DNA from: Bradyrhizobium guangzhouense
Lineage (GTDB): Bacteria > Pseudomonadota > Alphaproteobacteria > Rhizobiales > Xanthobacteraceae
Reading direction: 5' to 3'
NCBI RefSeq assembly: GCF_004114955.1
Contig: NZ_CP030054.1
Location: forward strand, 186,001 to 250,000
Length of the DNA: 64,000 nt
A program made the position numbers and the translations under genes. The notes beneath the pieces were generated by a model, which saw only the letters and a program-made list of their open reading frames with translations, searched no databases and was not told where the DNA came from. Each line of letters opens with the position of its first letter. Positions within the stretch are counted from its first letter, which is position 1. Positions 27,136 to 37,155 of this stretch are shown in pieces.

Positions 27136-28367
27136 CCCGCAACGACCTCTAACTCGGCTCCGTCAAGCGTGACAGAGTTGCAGATAGCGCGTGAAGCAAT
27201 CAGCTGACGCATTTTTCTCAGCTCTCGCCCGATGAGCGCCGTGGGTCCGATGGCGGTCGCGCCGACGAGTCGTTCAAGTGCGTCGCAGTGAAGCAAGATC
27301 GCGCTTCCAGACGCTGTCGGTTTTCGCCTTGTCGACGTACCGAGATGAGGTAACCCCATTATTTGAAGGGAGAGGTCGTACTGGTCAGACCAAAAGAATG
27401 GGACTGACGGCGCCGTAACTTCTTCGCCCAGCAGTACGGCGGCTAGGATTCTTGCGTGATCCTCCGCGTTTTGCCACGACTCCAAACGTATATGCCGTTG
27501 GTAAAGTGGATGCCAGAAGGCGGCAATGTCGCCACAGGCGAATATGTTGGGATCAGAGGTACGCAGCTGCTCGTTAGTTATTACACCAATGTCGATCTCC
27601 AAGCCGGCGCCAATCGCAAGGGATATCTCAGGTTCAACACCAACGGCAACGACGGCGACACTGCAGTCAACAGCATCTCCATTGCTGAGAACAGCGCGCT
27701 TTAGGCTACCATGGCCATTGGAAACGAACCTCTCGACCATGGCCCCGTACGTCAATTGCACACCAGCGTGGAGGTGCGTCTCGGCAAGGCGATCTGCTAC
27801 CAGTCGCGGCACCAAGCGAGAAAGCAGTCGGTCGGAAGCTTCGATCACTCGTGGCTGGATGCCGCGCTGTGCGGCGGCCGCCGCGACTTCGAGGCCGATA
27901 AATCCGCCACCAACGACGGCCACTCGGTTTGATGCCAGGAAGTACTTAGAAACGGTTTGAGCATCGGCGTAACTTCGAAGGCTAAAGACGCCGCGGAGCT
28001 GACTTCCTTGCACCGGAAACCCGCGAACTCGAGAGCCGGTAGCGAGAACCAATCGATCGTATCTAATCACTTTACCGTCGCTAAGTCGGATGTTTTTCCG
28101 GACGCGATCAACATCTTCAACGGCGACGCCGAGATGGGTCTCTACACGCTCCCAAACTGGGTCGTTAGGCTTCCACAACACGCAGTCATCGAGCCCGCTG
28201 GTGCCCAGGAGAACTCCTTTAGATAGCGGAGGTCGTTCGTAGGGATAGATAGGCTCGGCCCCGACGAGGGTCACGTGGACGCGATCGGGGCCGCGAGACA
28301 AGAGTTGCGCCAATCTGCCGCCGGCGTGCCCCCCTCCAACGATGACTATTCTGCATCGCTCAGTCAT
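27132..28367 (-). CDS. FAD-dependent ferredoxin reductase, MocF-like (second of two)
   Basis: 411 residues, the same family as 24208-25494: IVGGGHAGGRLA, VVGGGFIGLEVAA and NIFACGDIAAF. The two are clearly diverged homologues and not a recent duplicate. It is encoded opposite to the Rieske gene and divergent from the LacI-type regulator, sharing its 103-base promoter region. Having two reductases for one Rieske ferredoxin is unusual; one may serve another oxygenase. Confidence 0.75.
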   Translation of the reverse strand: MTERCRIVIVGGGHAGGRLAQLLSRGPDRVHVTLVGAEPIYPYERPPLSKGVLLGTSGLDDCVLWKPNDPVWERVETHLGVAVEDVDRVRKNIRLSDGKVIRYDRLVLATGSRVRGFPVQGSQLRGVFSLRSYADAQTVSKYFLASNRVAVVGGGFIGLEVAAAAAQRGIQPRVIEASDRLLSRLVPRLVADRLAETHLHAGVQLTYGAMVERFVSNGHGSLKRAVLSNGDAVDCSVAVVAVGVEPEISLAIGAGLEIDIGVITNEQLRTSDPNIFACGDIAAFWHPLYQRHIRLESWQNAEDHARILAAVLLGEEVTAPSVPFFWSDQYDLSLQIMGLPHLGTSTRRKPTASGSAILLHCDALERLVGATAIGPTALIGRELRKMRQLIASRAICNSVTLDGAELEVVAG

Positions 28368-28412
28368 CAGTTATAATCCTGTGCATCCATGACATCTTGG
28401 TGCGAAGTGCGG

Positions 28413-28441
28413 TGTTGACCTGCGATGGGCTATCGTCAACA
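28413..28441. promoter_or_regulatory. Inverted repeat between divergent reductase and LacI-type genes, likely operator
   Basis: TGTTGAC and GTCAACA form a perfect 7-base inverted repeat separated by 15 bases. The element sits in the 103-base region between the divergent reductase (start 28367) and LacI-type regulator (start 28471). It is the natural place for the regulator to control both itself and the reductase. A TTGACC and a TTGACG within the arms could be -35 elements in the two directions, but the -10 elements are weak. Confidence 0.5.
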
Positions 28442-28470
28442 AACATACCGCAAAACGAAAGCCGAAGCGA

Positions 28471-29433
28471 ATGAAACCTGGGCTGAACGAGGTAGCCAAG
28501 CTCGCTGGCGTCGGAATTGCAACGGTCGATCGCGTCCTCAATGAACGAGCTAATGTATCCCCGAAGACGGCGCTGAAAGTCATCGAAGCTGCTCGTCAGC
28601 TGGGGATCAGTCGGACTCTTCCATCGCCCCATCGTCGGCTCTTTCGAGTCAAGGTAATAATGCCTTCGCAAAGGACGCCCCTTCTGTTGCGGCTTGCCCG
28701 AGCGTTTGAAAGCCAAATCGCGCAAACTACAAAATCCCTTGTGATCGAACGCGTCCTATTCGAGGAGCGGCATGCGGAAGCGGTCCCGGGTCTGATTCGC
28801 GCGGCCAAGGCAGACGCGGTGATAGTGTACGGACCCGAGACAGATCAAATGATAGATGCGATTGCCTCGGTGACCTCATCGGGGACCCCTGTCATTACTC
28901 TCGGATCAGACCTGCCGACGACACCACGGTTGGCCTACGTCGGGATTGACCACTACGGAGCCGGACGAGCTGCGGCATTCTTCATGTCCCGGATGGTCAA
29001 TCGGGGAATCTACTTAGCGGTCTGCTCCGATCTGAAATACCGAGCGGAGGCCTCTAGGATTAGTGGATTTCGAGACGGTGTGAAGGCAGAACTTTCTTCT
29101 CCGATACACGTCGAGATAATGGAGAGCGATGAGTGCCCTAAAGGAATGTCCGAGGATGCTGTCAGCGGTATCTACGTCGCGGGATCAAAAAATGGGCTTG
29201 CCCACACAGTGGCACCGTGGTTGGCCAGAGCACCAATCGTGATCGCGCACGACCTTAGCGACGAGGTCAGACAGATGATGAAGACCGGCGTCGTTGCTCT
29301 GGCGATTGATCAGAACCCGGAAGAACAAGCATCGAGGTCGGTAGCTCTTCTCTTAGCCCGCTTCGGCCTAACGGCTCACGCGCCCGAGGCCGGGATAGTA
29401 TCGTTTACCGTCCACACGAAATACAACATCTAA
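28471..29433 (+). CDS. LacI-family transcriptional regulator
   Basis: 320 residues. The N-terminal helix-turn-helix reads LNEVAKLAGVGIATVDRVLNERANVSPKT, typical of LacI/RbsR, followed by a hinge and a sugar-binding effector domain (VIMPSQRTPLLLRLARAF, PVITLGSDLP). It probably represses the moc-like genes and is released by the imported sugar or an intermediate. It is divergent from the second reductase gene across the inverted repeat at 28413-28441. The gene is intact. Confidence 0.8.
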   Translation: MKPGLNEVAKLAGVGIATVDRVLNERANVSPKTALKVIEAARQLGISRTLPSPHRRLFRVKVIMPSQRTPLLLRLARAFESQIAQTTKSLVIERVLFEERHAEAVPGLIRAAKADAVIVYGPETDQMIDAIASVTSSGTPVITLGSDLPTTPRLAYVGIDHYGAGRAAAFFMSRMVNRGIYLAVCSDLKYRAEASRISGFRDGVKAELSSPIHVEIMESDECPKGMSEDAVSGIYVAGSKNGLAHTVAPWLARAPIVIAHDLSDEVRQMMKTGVVALAIDQNPEEQASRSVALLLARFGLTAHAPEAGIVSFTVHTKYNI

Positions 29434-29639
29434 GACTGTGCAGTATCCAGAGTCCTGCGAGGGCCGCTCTTTTTCATCGCGACCGGCGCGTTCTGCGCGC
29501 TAGCGGCAATGCTGCGTTTGGCGCGGCTGACGAGCAGCCTGCCCTCGGCCGAAAGGCGCCCGAACTCGCCGTGGGCCAAGCTTGATGGTATCCGTCCGGT
29601 GATGCTTGCGATTACCCACATTTTTTGAGTCAGAGTTTC

Positions 29640-31085
29640 GCTCCCGTTGCGATATCGATGAATCGCGATAATCCGCGCCATATGATCAGATTCCCTGGTG
29701 GCGGATCGTTGGCGCGGGCGAGATAGCCGCCGAGCCTGGCGATCTTGATAAGATAATGCGACAATGTCTTTCGTTGTGTGTCGACTGGATTCTTGTCTTC
29801 GACGAGCCGATCAAGCAATTGGCTTTCAGCCTTGGTCAGCACAAATCCGGTGAGGCATTTGGCGCTGAACGATTAAGCATCGTCATCCAAAAAATGCGCC
29901 AGCTCACAATGCAGAATACCGAGATCAGATTCGTCAATCGCTGAGCAGTCCGCAGTTGCGAGTCCTCCTCTGCCCTACAGCCGGATTTGAGTATCTTGTG
30001 GAAGACCTCGATCTTCCATCGCAGGGAATACCATTCGAGTTTCTCGATCGCAGCCCTGCGCCGATTGCACTGGAAGATCGGTCAGGAGTTTCCATTCAAT
30101 CTTCTTTCTGTTCTTTGGCGCTCCTCTTTCATCAGCGTGGATCACTGTCATAGTCAAAGTTGGATACCGCGACTGCTTGCCGATCGGTAGCAAAGTACCG
30201 ATTTTACGATACCGGATTTCAAGAACAGACTGGTCTGGATTGCCCTTGCTATCCTGGACTTCGATCCGGTGGAGGCCTTTGACCACGACCTCGTCCATTA
30301 TCGTTGCAACGGTATGATCGCCATCGCCTGCCAGGCGATTGACAAAGGTCCTTACCAAGAAATGCGTTCCAACCTCTTGGGCGGCGCACAACAAGTCATA
30401 AATATCGGCCTCACGATCACCGATATGGATGCACTGCGTGGCTTCTCGAAAAGCTCCGTGGATTGTTTGAGGTTCTCCAGCCACCGAATGCTCTCCTTGG
30501 TTTCAATGGGGATCCGTGTCAGGTTGACCTCGCGCCTGAGCGCGGCGCCCCCTCTGAACTTCTTTCGGTCCAGAACTTCACGGCGCTGAGCCCCAGTGGA
30601 AGCCCCTCGAGGGTCACCGCAAAGCTCGAATGCATCAATATTCCGCATGTCGTGTACGTTTGGGTTTTCCGTCCAATCTTCGGGAGTTGCTTTTGGGGAT
30701 GCGCTTAATCATCCCGATCAGATCCGGGCGCTCTCTTTGATAGGTGAACTCGGTCGTATCATGCGGGACAAGAACAGGACCTTTCGCAGCCGCGATACGT
30801 TCCCGCGTCGATTTAAAGAGACCAGACAGAATGTCGGCCTCGCTTACTCGTTCATTGGAAAAGAAACGATAGGCCGCCTTGGTATTCGCCCAGTCTTGGC
30901 AAACCATCGGAATGCTCTGGCCGATGTCTCCACCGATCTGCTTCAGTAGCATGTAAATCTCTCGCCAAGTCCAGCGTCCTGGAATTCGCAAAGCGCTGCT
31001 TCACGATCAAACCAGGTCATCGCGTCGGACGCCTCCCGATGCAAGGCTCAGCCTCACAATCTCGCGCACCTGGCGCATGATAACC
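29640..31085 (-). mobile_element. IS4-family (Tn5-like) transposase, decayed
   Basis: On the minus strand the pieces read, in order, WFDREAALCEF, IGGDIGQSIPMVCQDWANTKAAYRFF, HDTTEFTYQRERPD, then EADIYDLL, and near 29700 IARLGGYLARANDPPPG, the Tn5-type dimerisation end. These are the Tn5/IS50 DNA-binding, catalytic and dimerisation parts in the correct order. At least three frameshifts break it. A second copy of its N-terminal part lies at 36677-36910. Confidence 0.8.
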
Positions 31086-31156
31086 CTCCTCGTCGGCATC
31101 CAATCCTCCCAGCTGCTTCCAGCCGGAGAATTGGCCCAACGATCGGGCCTCACACC

Positions 31157-31286
31157 ATCCGAATCTGCGCGCGATCAAATCCGAATGCTGCGCGGAAAAT
31201 GCTCGGAATGCTGGGCGCGATCATTTCGGAACCCTGCGCGCCATCAAGTCGGTACGGTGCGCACCATCATCTCGGAATCCGCACGC
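31157..31286. repeat. About six imperfect 22-base tandem repeats, IS21-type end
   Basis: Units such as ATCCGAATCTGCGCGCGATC and TCGGAATGCTGGGCGCGATC recur about every 22 bases. Multiple terminal repeats of this kind are characteristic of IS21-family ends, where IstA binds. No istA or istB gene remains nearby, so this is an orphan end. Confidence 0.5.
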
Positions 31287-31555
31287 ATTGTCTGGGTGGT
31301 CTTGAGCTCTCTACGAACGCAGAGATCCTGCTTTCACCTGACGCTGGCTTCGATTGCATGGCTCGGGAACAGTGATGACGAAACAGTGGATCAACATGCC
31401 GTAAGGCCTGTGCAAAAAACGGGCTTCGTGCCCGAACCATTTATTGGGAACGGCGTGCGCAGATCTCATCATGGCCTGGCTGCAACAGCAGTCCACTCAC
31501 GAGAGGCCGGATACATTTATGCAACTGGAAGTGTCATTTTCGTTGTTACGAACCC

Positions 31556-31868
31556 TTACACGGACGGGGTGAACCATACATTTTTTGACAAAAGCTCGCG
31601 CAGTGCCGCCGCATCGAGCATCTGCTCGGCCAGCAGCTTCTTCAGCTTCGCGTTCTCTTCCTCGAGCGCTTCAGCCGCTTGGCTTCGGAGACTTCCATGC
31701 CGCCGAACTTGGCCTTCCAATTGTAGATCGTCGCCTCGGAGACCCGTGTTTGCGAGCCAGGCCTGCTGTCGTCGCTCCAGCCTCATGCTCCTTCAACACT
31801 GCGATAACCTGCTCTTCCGTGAACCTTGCCCGTCCATCTTCTGATCTGAGGCCGGCAAACTGGACCAT
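31556..31868 (-). mobile_element. IS3-family (IS407-like) OrfA fragment
   Basis: The minus strand encodes RFTEEQVIAVLKEHEAGATT and, after a frameshift, LEEENAKLKKLLAEQMLDAA, the OrfA helix-turn-helix and leucine-zipper parts of an IS407-type element. OrfB is absent. Its start lies against the terminal repeat of a different IS3 element, suggesting one IS cut into the other. Confidence 0.7.
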
Positions 31869-32027
31869 TTTTGGCTAGAGTTTTTCGCACCGGTTCCCTG
31901 GCTGGGAGGAGCGAAGGACGATGAAGGCTTCGAAGTTTTCGGACGCCCAGAAGGCGCTCATCCTGAAGCAGGGCAGTGACGGGGTTGCGGTGGCGGAGAT
32001 CTGCCGCAAGGCCGGGACCAGCTAACT
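31845..32027 (+). mobile_element. 5' end fragment of an IS3 element, same type as 41098-42230
   Basis: The terminal sequence TGATCTGAGGCCGGCAA, the leader GGGAGGAGCGAAGGACG and the OrfA start MKASKFSD match the element at 41098 almost exactly. The copy ends abruptly after about 35 OrfA codons, where the methyltransferase-like gene begins on the other strand. It therefore marks a deletion or recombination junction. Confidence 0.75.
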
Positions 32028-32737
32028 TATTCTGGTAGGGGCAGTTGCCAGTCCGTCCGCTCATTGATGTATTGCTTGTAGGCGGGGTGATCGAACAGGT
32101 GCAACACAAAGATCTGGTCATGCCACTGCGTTGGTGCGCCAAACTTCCAAGACAGACCGTTTATCTTTGCGATTTTCCGCGCTGCGTGAGCATCGTTAAA
32201 TTCCCGGATTGCCAGAAGTTCCCCAACCCATTCGCAGTGTACTTCATCAAGATCACCGACGATATCGTCAAAGTAGCAGAAGGTCCGTGGTAGAAAATGA
32301 GATGCAGCAGAGTTGAAAAGGTTTAGTGCCGGCTTAGTACTTGTATAGAGGTCGAGGTCGAAAGACACAAAGCCGATAACAGGTGGCGAATAGCGTTCGA
32401 TAAACGCCAGAACCGTCTCGCCGACGTTGCCGATTATCAGGGTGGCGCGCTTTAATTGACGCTCCAATTTAGCCCTATCCATTTTGAAAAAACCGGCGCG
32501 CCAGAGGTATGGCAGATCTCGGTAATCGTCAGAGGGTGGCAAGCCAGTTTCCAGATCGAAGCCGTAGAGTCGGAAGCGAACTCCCGTTTCAGCCTGAAGA
32601 CTCTCAGCGACTTGTTCCATCTCCAGCAGTCCCATACCGCCAGCGACGCCAAACTCGATAGCGGCGATTTCGGGAATTTGGAGTGCCTTTGCTTGCCTCG
32701 CGGCTTGCCTCATTCCGAAAAGATAATTCGGGCGCAT
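32027..32737 (-). CDS. Class I SAM-dependent methyltransferase-like protein (TylF-like)
   Basis: 236 residues. AIEFGVAGGMGLLEM fits SAM-binding motif I, YGFDLETGLP fits the following strand and acidic residue, and FVSFDLDLYTSTKPAL resembles the metal-binding Asp motif of TylF-type O-methyltransferases. GAGG precedes the ATG. Its 3' end touches the truncated IS3 fragment, so the last residues may be altered. It is one of few intact genes in the IS-rich segment. The substrate is unknown. Confidence 0.6.
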   Translation of the reverse strand: MRPNYLFGMRQAARQAKALQIPEIAAIEFGVAGGMGLLEMEQVAESLQAETGVRFRLYGFDLETGLPPSDDYRDLPYLWRAGFFKMDRAKLERQLKRATLIIGNVGETVLAFIERYSPPVIGFVSFDLDLYTSTKPALNLFNSAASHFLPRTFCYFDDIVGDLDEVHCEWVGELLAIREFNDAHAARKIAKINGLSWKFGAPTQWHDQIFVLHLFDHPAYKQYINERTDWQLPLPE

Positions 32738-33081
32738 GCGTAGTCCTCGCTTTTAGTGTGGCGGCTTAATCCTGCCACCAAGCATAGGTCCTATTGTACT
32801 CAGATCGCCCCATTGGGACACCCCTTAGCGTTGGTAGGTTCGCCTTCTCGAAGACGACCTGCGGGACTTACGGCGCTCCGGATCCGCAAACCACTCCTTC
32901 AGCGATTTGCAGTAGGCCTTCCGCGTCTTCAGAGCCACGACGATCAGCAGGACGGGAGCCGTGCCTTTGGTCCAGTATTCGATGTCAGCGTCGGCGCACG
33001 CGAATTCGAACGTTTCCTCGGTCTCCACCTGCAGTCGTTCGCGCTCAGTGGCCTTGCCCTGGACCCGCAGGAGCAGGTTGC

Positions 33082-35768
33082 GTACAGAATCTTTCGCTCT
33101 TTCAGCACTGACGGCTTCTTCTAGAATGAAGGAGCTTTGGATGAACGATGGGAATGCCATGGGTCAGGTGATCCAGATAGATGAAGCCCGGATTCGCGAT
33201 CACCTGGGCGAGATGGTCCGCGGAACGGTAGAAGAGACGCTGAATGCCATGCTGGAGGCCGAAGCGGACCTGCTGTGCGGTGTCGGACGCTATGAGCGGA
33301 GCCAGGCCCAGCAGGACACGCGGGCGGGCAGCTACGAACGAACGCTGCAAACCAAGGCGGGCGACGTCAATTTGAAGGCCAGAAGCTACGGCGGCAAACC
33401 TTCGAGACGGCGACTATCGAGCGCTACCAGAGGCGGGAGAGCTCGGTTGAGGAGGCGCTGATCGAGATGTATCTGGCCGGGATTTCAGTTCGCCGGGTCG
33501 AAGACATCACGGAGGCGCTGTGGGGCACCCGGGTCAGCCCGAGCACAGTGTCGAACCTGAACAAGAAGATCTATGCCAAGATCGAGGCATGGCGGAATCG
33601 CAGGATCGAGGACGAGCATCCGTATCTCTATCTCGATGGCATTGTGATGAAGCGCAGCTGGGCCGGTGAAGTTCGCAACGTGTCGCTGCTGATGGCCTCG
33701 GCCGTCAATGCCGAGGGATTCCGGGGGATCCTCGGCATCTGTGAAGGTGCCACGGAGGCAAGTCCGGCTGGTCATCGTTTTTGCGGCATCTCGTCGATCG
33801 TGGTCTCAAGGGCGTGCAGTTGGTGGTTTCCGATGCCTGCCGAGGTCTTGCCGAAAGCGTTACGGATTACTACGGGGGGTACGCTATCAGCGCCGCATGG
33901 TGCATTTTTATCGCAATGTCTTCAGCCTCGTGCCGTCGACCCGGGTCCGCGAGGTGAGCCACATGCTCAAGGCCATTCATACCCAAGAGAGCCGCGCCGC
34001 GGTTGGCGCGGGCGACCTCGTGGCGAAGAGCGGCGTGTCGGCTGGAAGCGCGGCCAGGCAGCCTATTCAAGCCTTATCGGGTTGAGGCGTCCGCGCGCCG
34101 CGCCCTCGGCGGACATACTTTCCAGTACGTTACAAATCGTACGTAACTCTTCTCGGCGAGTTCGGCGACCTGACGTTCCTGGTCGCGCAGAGACTTGACG
34201 TTATAGGCGTAAGTGGTCCCCCCGGCGATTGCCTTTCTTCTGCGGCCGCCCCGCCTGAGCCTCCATCCATGGCGCGCATCTTGCTCGCCACCGGAGCCGG
34301 CCGCGCCCAAAGATAGTCTTCCTGCTTGGTCAGCAGATGCCTGCATAGGACAGTGAGCTTACGGGCAAGCGCGACCGCCGCGATCTGATGCCCCCGCTTC
34401 GCCCTGATGCGAACGAACAAGGCCTCTTTGCAGCACCCCATTCCGCCTCGACCAGCATCGCCCGCGCGTGGCTGCGACCAACCTTGCTGATGCGCCCATG
34501 ATGGGCAGCGCCGAGGCCCGACTGGCGTACCCGTGGATTCAGGCCGAAGTAGCTCACCAGCTTCTGTGGGCTCTTGACTCGCGTGACGTCGCCGACCGCC
34601 GCGATGATGCCGACGGCCACCGTTAGGTTGACGCTCGTGATCGTCATCAGCCTTCGCACGGGACTGTCGCCCATGACACTCAGTGCGATCTCGCGGTCCA
34701 ACTCCGCCTGGTCTTCGGCGAGCCGATCGAGTTCACGGATATTCCGCTCAAGTGCCGGCTGCTCATCTGCCGGCACGACCTGCCGTGCAAGCCACACTCG
34801 GCCGCGCTGGTTGAGCAGGTCAGAGTGAAGGCACTTCGGAACAAGATGCGACGCAAGGATCGCATGCACCTCATTCTTTACGCGTGTTCGACGACGTACA
34901 ATCTGGTAACGCCGCGCCACCAGCCGGCGCAATCGCTCGGTAACCGCGTCCGGCGTCCACACTTCGGGCAAGTAGCCCGCGACGTAAAGGTTCGCGAGAG
35001 TGCCTGCATCAACCTTGTCGGTCTTCACATGCGCATGGGCGATCGCCTTCACCTGCAGCGGGTTGGCGATCACCTCCCGGGCGACGAAAGGCGACAGTAC
35101 GCGCGACGCTGCCATGCTATTGCCAGTCGCTTCCAGAACGACCTCGTCCGTCGGCTTAGGCGTCCTCCCGAAGCCTTCAAGTGCCACGCGGGTCATGTCG
35201 ACCCGGCCTGCGTGCCGCAGCACGCCTCCTTCCCAAATCGCCACCTCCCAGAAGGTGCGGTGGATATCCATTCCGATTACGCGTCGCATGTCCGTCTTTC
35301 CTACCCGCCACGTTGATAACGAGAGCGGCGGGCGACACGACAACTACGGATTCGCGCTCTCGGCGCAACCGGGCGAGTCGTAAGAGGCGGCCACCTAACA
35401 AAACGAGCTCGCAGCTCATCGTACGAACCGGCCGCCCGCACCTTCGTGCTCCCGGAGCCTCTATCCCGGATACTCGCAGCATATGCCACCAGTTCGAAAA
35501 GCCAGTAGCGGAAACAGTGACCGCGCCATCCTCATACCGGTTAACAATCCGCTCGAGCGCATCATGAAGGAGATCCGGCGACGAACCCGTGTCATCGGCG
35601 CCTTTCCTGACGGTCAATCCTGTCTCAACTTGGCAGTGGCACGGCTGCGGCACATTGCCGGAACGCGTGGTCGACCAAATGCTACATGAATATGCGACCG
35701 CTCTATCAGCAGCAACTCTCTGAGACCGGAGTCGTCGCCTGATCAATGTGCGAAAGATACTGGACACT
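33082..35768 (+). mobile_element. IS256-family element interrupted by IS110
   Basis: Ends share an inverted repeat whose core is ATCTTTCGC (33082-33104 and 35745-35768). The plus strand encodes an IS256 transposase: VEETLNAMLEAEADLLCG, VRRVEDITEALWGTRVS, YLYLDGIVMKRSWAGEVRNV (catalytic Asp), with several frameshifts. The C-terminal NNPLERIMKEIRRRTRVIGAF is found only after the IS110 insertion, at about 35540. Confidence 0.8.
34110..35400 (-). mobile_element. IS110-family element, C-terminus frameshifted
   Basis: A transposase starts at about 35289 (MRRVIGMDIHRTFWEV, the DEDD-type N-terminus with GMDIH). HVKTDKVDAGTLANLY and the C-terminal transposase_20 part SYFGLNPRVRQSG are present. The frame shifts near 34430 and the last segment continues in another frame. 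The element sits inside the IS256 transposase gene. Exact ends were not determined. Confidence 0.8.
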
Positions 35769-36100
35769 ACCAGTTGCGACCTCGCCCGTTTCGGCGTCAC
35801 GCAACTCGATGAAGCCGTCGATCTCCGCTTCGACGCCGCCGGTCGGATAGAACATGAACTCCAAGAGAACGATTCCCTCGATGAGGGACATTCCCTGCTG
35901 TCCGATGACATCGCTTTTCACGACCTTCTTCATGGCCGTATGTTGGGCGCGGGATCCGACTCCTGTCCATTGCTCGACGCCGGTCGTGCACTCCTTCGTC
36001 GGTTATCGGCGATCGACAATCCGCTTCGACCGCGGGCGCGCTCCGATGGTATGATGCCATCGGAAAGAGTCGGGAAATCGCTGGTGATGTACGTCTACTG

Positions 36101-36520
36101 CAATGGAACCGCCCGTATCAGACATCGACGTTTTGGCGAGATACACGAAATCGATTCGGACCTGCTGGACTGGAACGCCGTTTGCAGCGACGAGCGACAG
36201 ATGGGACCGGAGCTCCACCATGAAGCCGTTATTAAGCATCCGGAATTGGGAAGACTTTCCCTAGGGTCTGGGAGTATCCGGAGGGCGTCGAGAACCATCA
36301 GGAAACCAACACCGGCTCCCACCACGTGGTCGAAGATTTCGACTACGGACTCGAGCACGACCGTCCCGAGTACGACGACGAGTGGCTGGAGCTCCCTCCG
36401 CCCGACAATCCGTTCGCACAATTCCAAACGTCGTACCGGGAAAGCACCGATCTTCTCGCGCGAAGCGGCTCAGATGCCGGCAATCGCCTGGTCAACAAAA
36501 GCGGCGGCCTTGCCGCACTT
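36101..36520 (+). pseudogene. Possible remnant of an unknown gene
   Basis: A plus-strand reading with one frameshift near 36260 gives coherent sequence: MEPPVSDIDVLARYTK, then NWEDFP, WEYPEGVENHQ and FDYGLEHDRPEYDDEWLEL. It is acidic and unlike the shadow frames nearby, but I recognise no family. It is truncated on the right by IS4 remnants. Confidence 0.25.
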
Positions 36521-36676
36521 AGGTCGCCTCGTGGAATGAAGCTGCCAATCAGATGTACTCGCGCCGGTCGCCAATACGGTGAAACGCGGACGTGGCGCGG
36601 ATGCATCATGTCTCGACACGATGCAACTCATGCCAAAGGCCGGCACTGTGACAGGATGTCGGCCTCGCTTACTCGT

Positions 36677-36910
36677 TCATTGGAGAAAGAAACGATAGGC
36701 CGCCTTGGTATTAGCCCAGTCTTGGCACACCATCGGAATGCTCTGTCCGATGTCTCCGCCGATCTGCTTCAGCAGCATGCGAATTCTCTCGCCAAGCCGA
36801 GTGTCATGGAATTCGCAAAGCGCTGCTTCACGGTCAAACCAGGTCACCGCGTCAGACGTCAACCGATCCGCCTTCTCATCCCGCGCGCGTGAAGTCAGTC
36901 CATAGAGCAC
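36677..36910 (-). mobile_element. N-terminal fragment of the Tn5-like IS4 transposase (second copy)
   Basis: The fragment reads TWFDREAALCEF, LGERIRMLLKQIGGDIGQ and CQDWANTKAAYRFF without the frameshift seen in the larger copy at 29640-31085. It ends after RFF. The two copies show that this IS type has moved or been rearranged more than once around the transposon nest. Confidence 0.75.
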
Positions 36911-37155
36911 CTCTTCTCGAATCAGGTACCCGTCAAAGAATCACAAGCGTTTCTGGCGACTCAAGTTTTTCGGCACAGTACACCTCAAAAAATGTGGGTA
37001 ATCGTAGGGTTGCCCGGATGCGTACACTGCATCGATGAAAATGCGCAGACCGATAGAGGGCCGCGGCCCCGCCAGCTACACCTCTCCATAACGACGATCT
37101 GCACTCGCTCCGCGGTTAGAGCCCGCTCTCGATTGCTATGAATAGGCCGAGGAGC

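Larger units (their letters stand above)
32825..35933 (-). pseudogene. DUF4365-like gene split by an IS256 element carrying an IS110
   Basis: The N-terminal piece (35933 to about 35770) reads SDVIGQQGMSLIEGIVL and FYPTGGVEAEIDGFIELRDA. The C-terminal piece (about 33083 to 32825) reads NLLLRVQGKATERERL, DADIEYWTKGTAPVLLIVV. Joined, they have the order of a DUF4365 domain, a nuclease-like domain of unknown role. The 2.7 kb between them begins and ends with matching IS256 inverted repeats, so one insertion explains the split. The domain assignment is from memory and moderately sure. Confidence 0.6.

Noticed and set aside
31157..31286. Tandem repeats as a CRISPR array
   Set aside because: Units are imperfect and contiguous, without unique spacers; they fit an IS21 end.
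35748..36539. 263-codon plus-strand frame
   Set aside because: It is antisense to the DUF4365-like N-terminal piece and Ser/Thr-rich at the end; only a short part in another frame looks coding.
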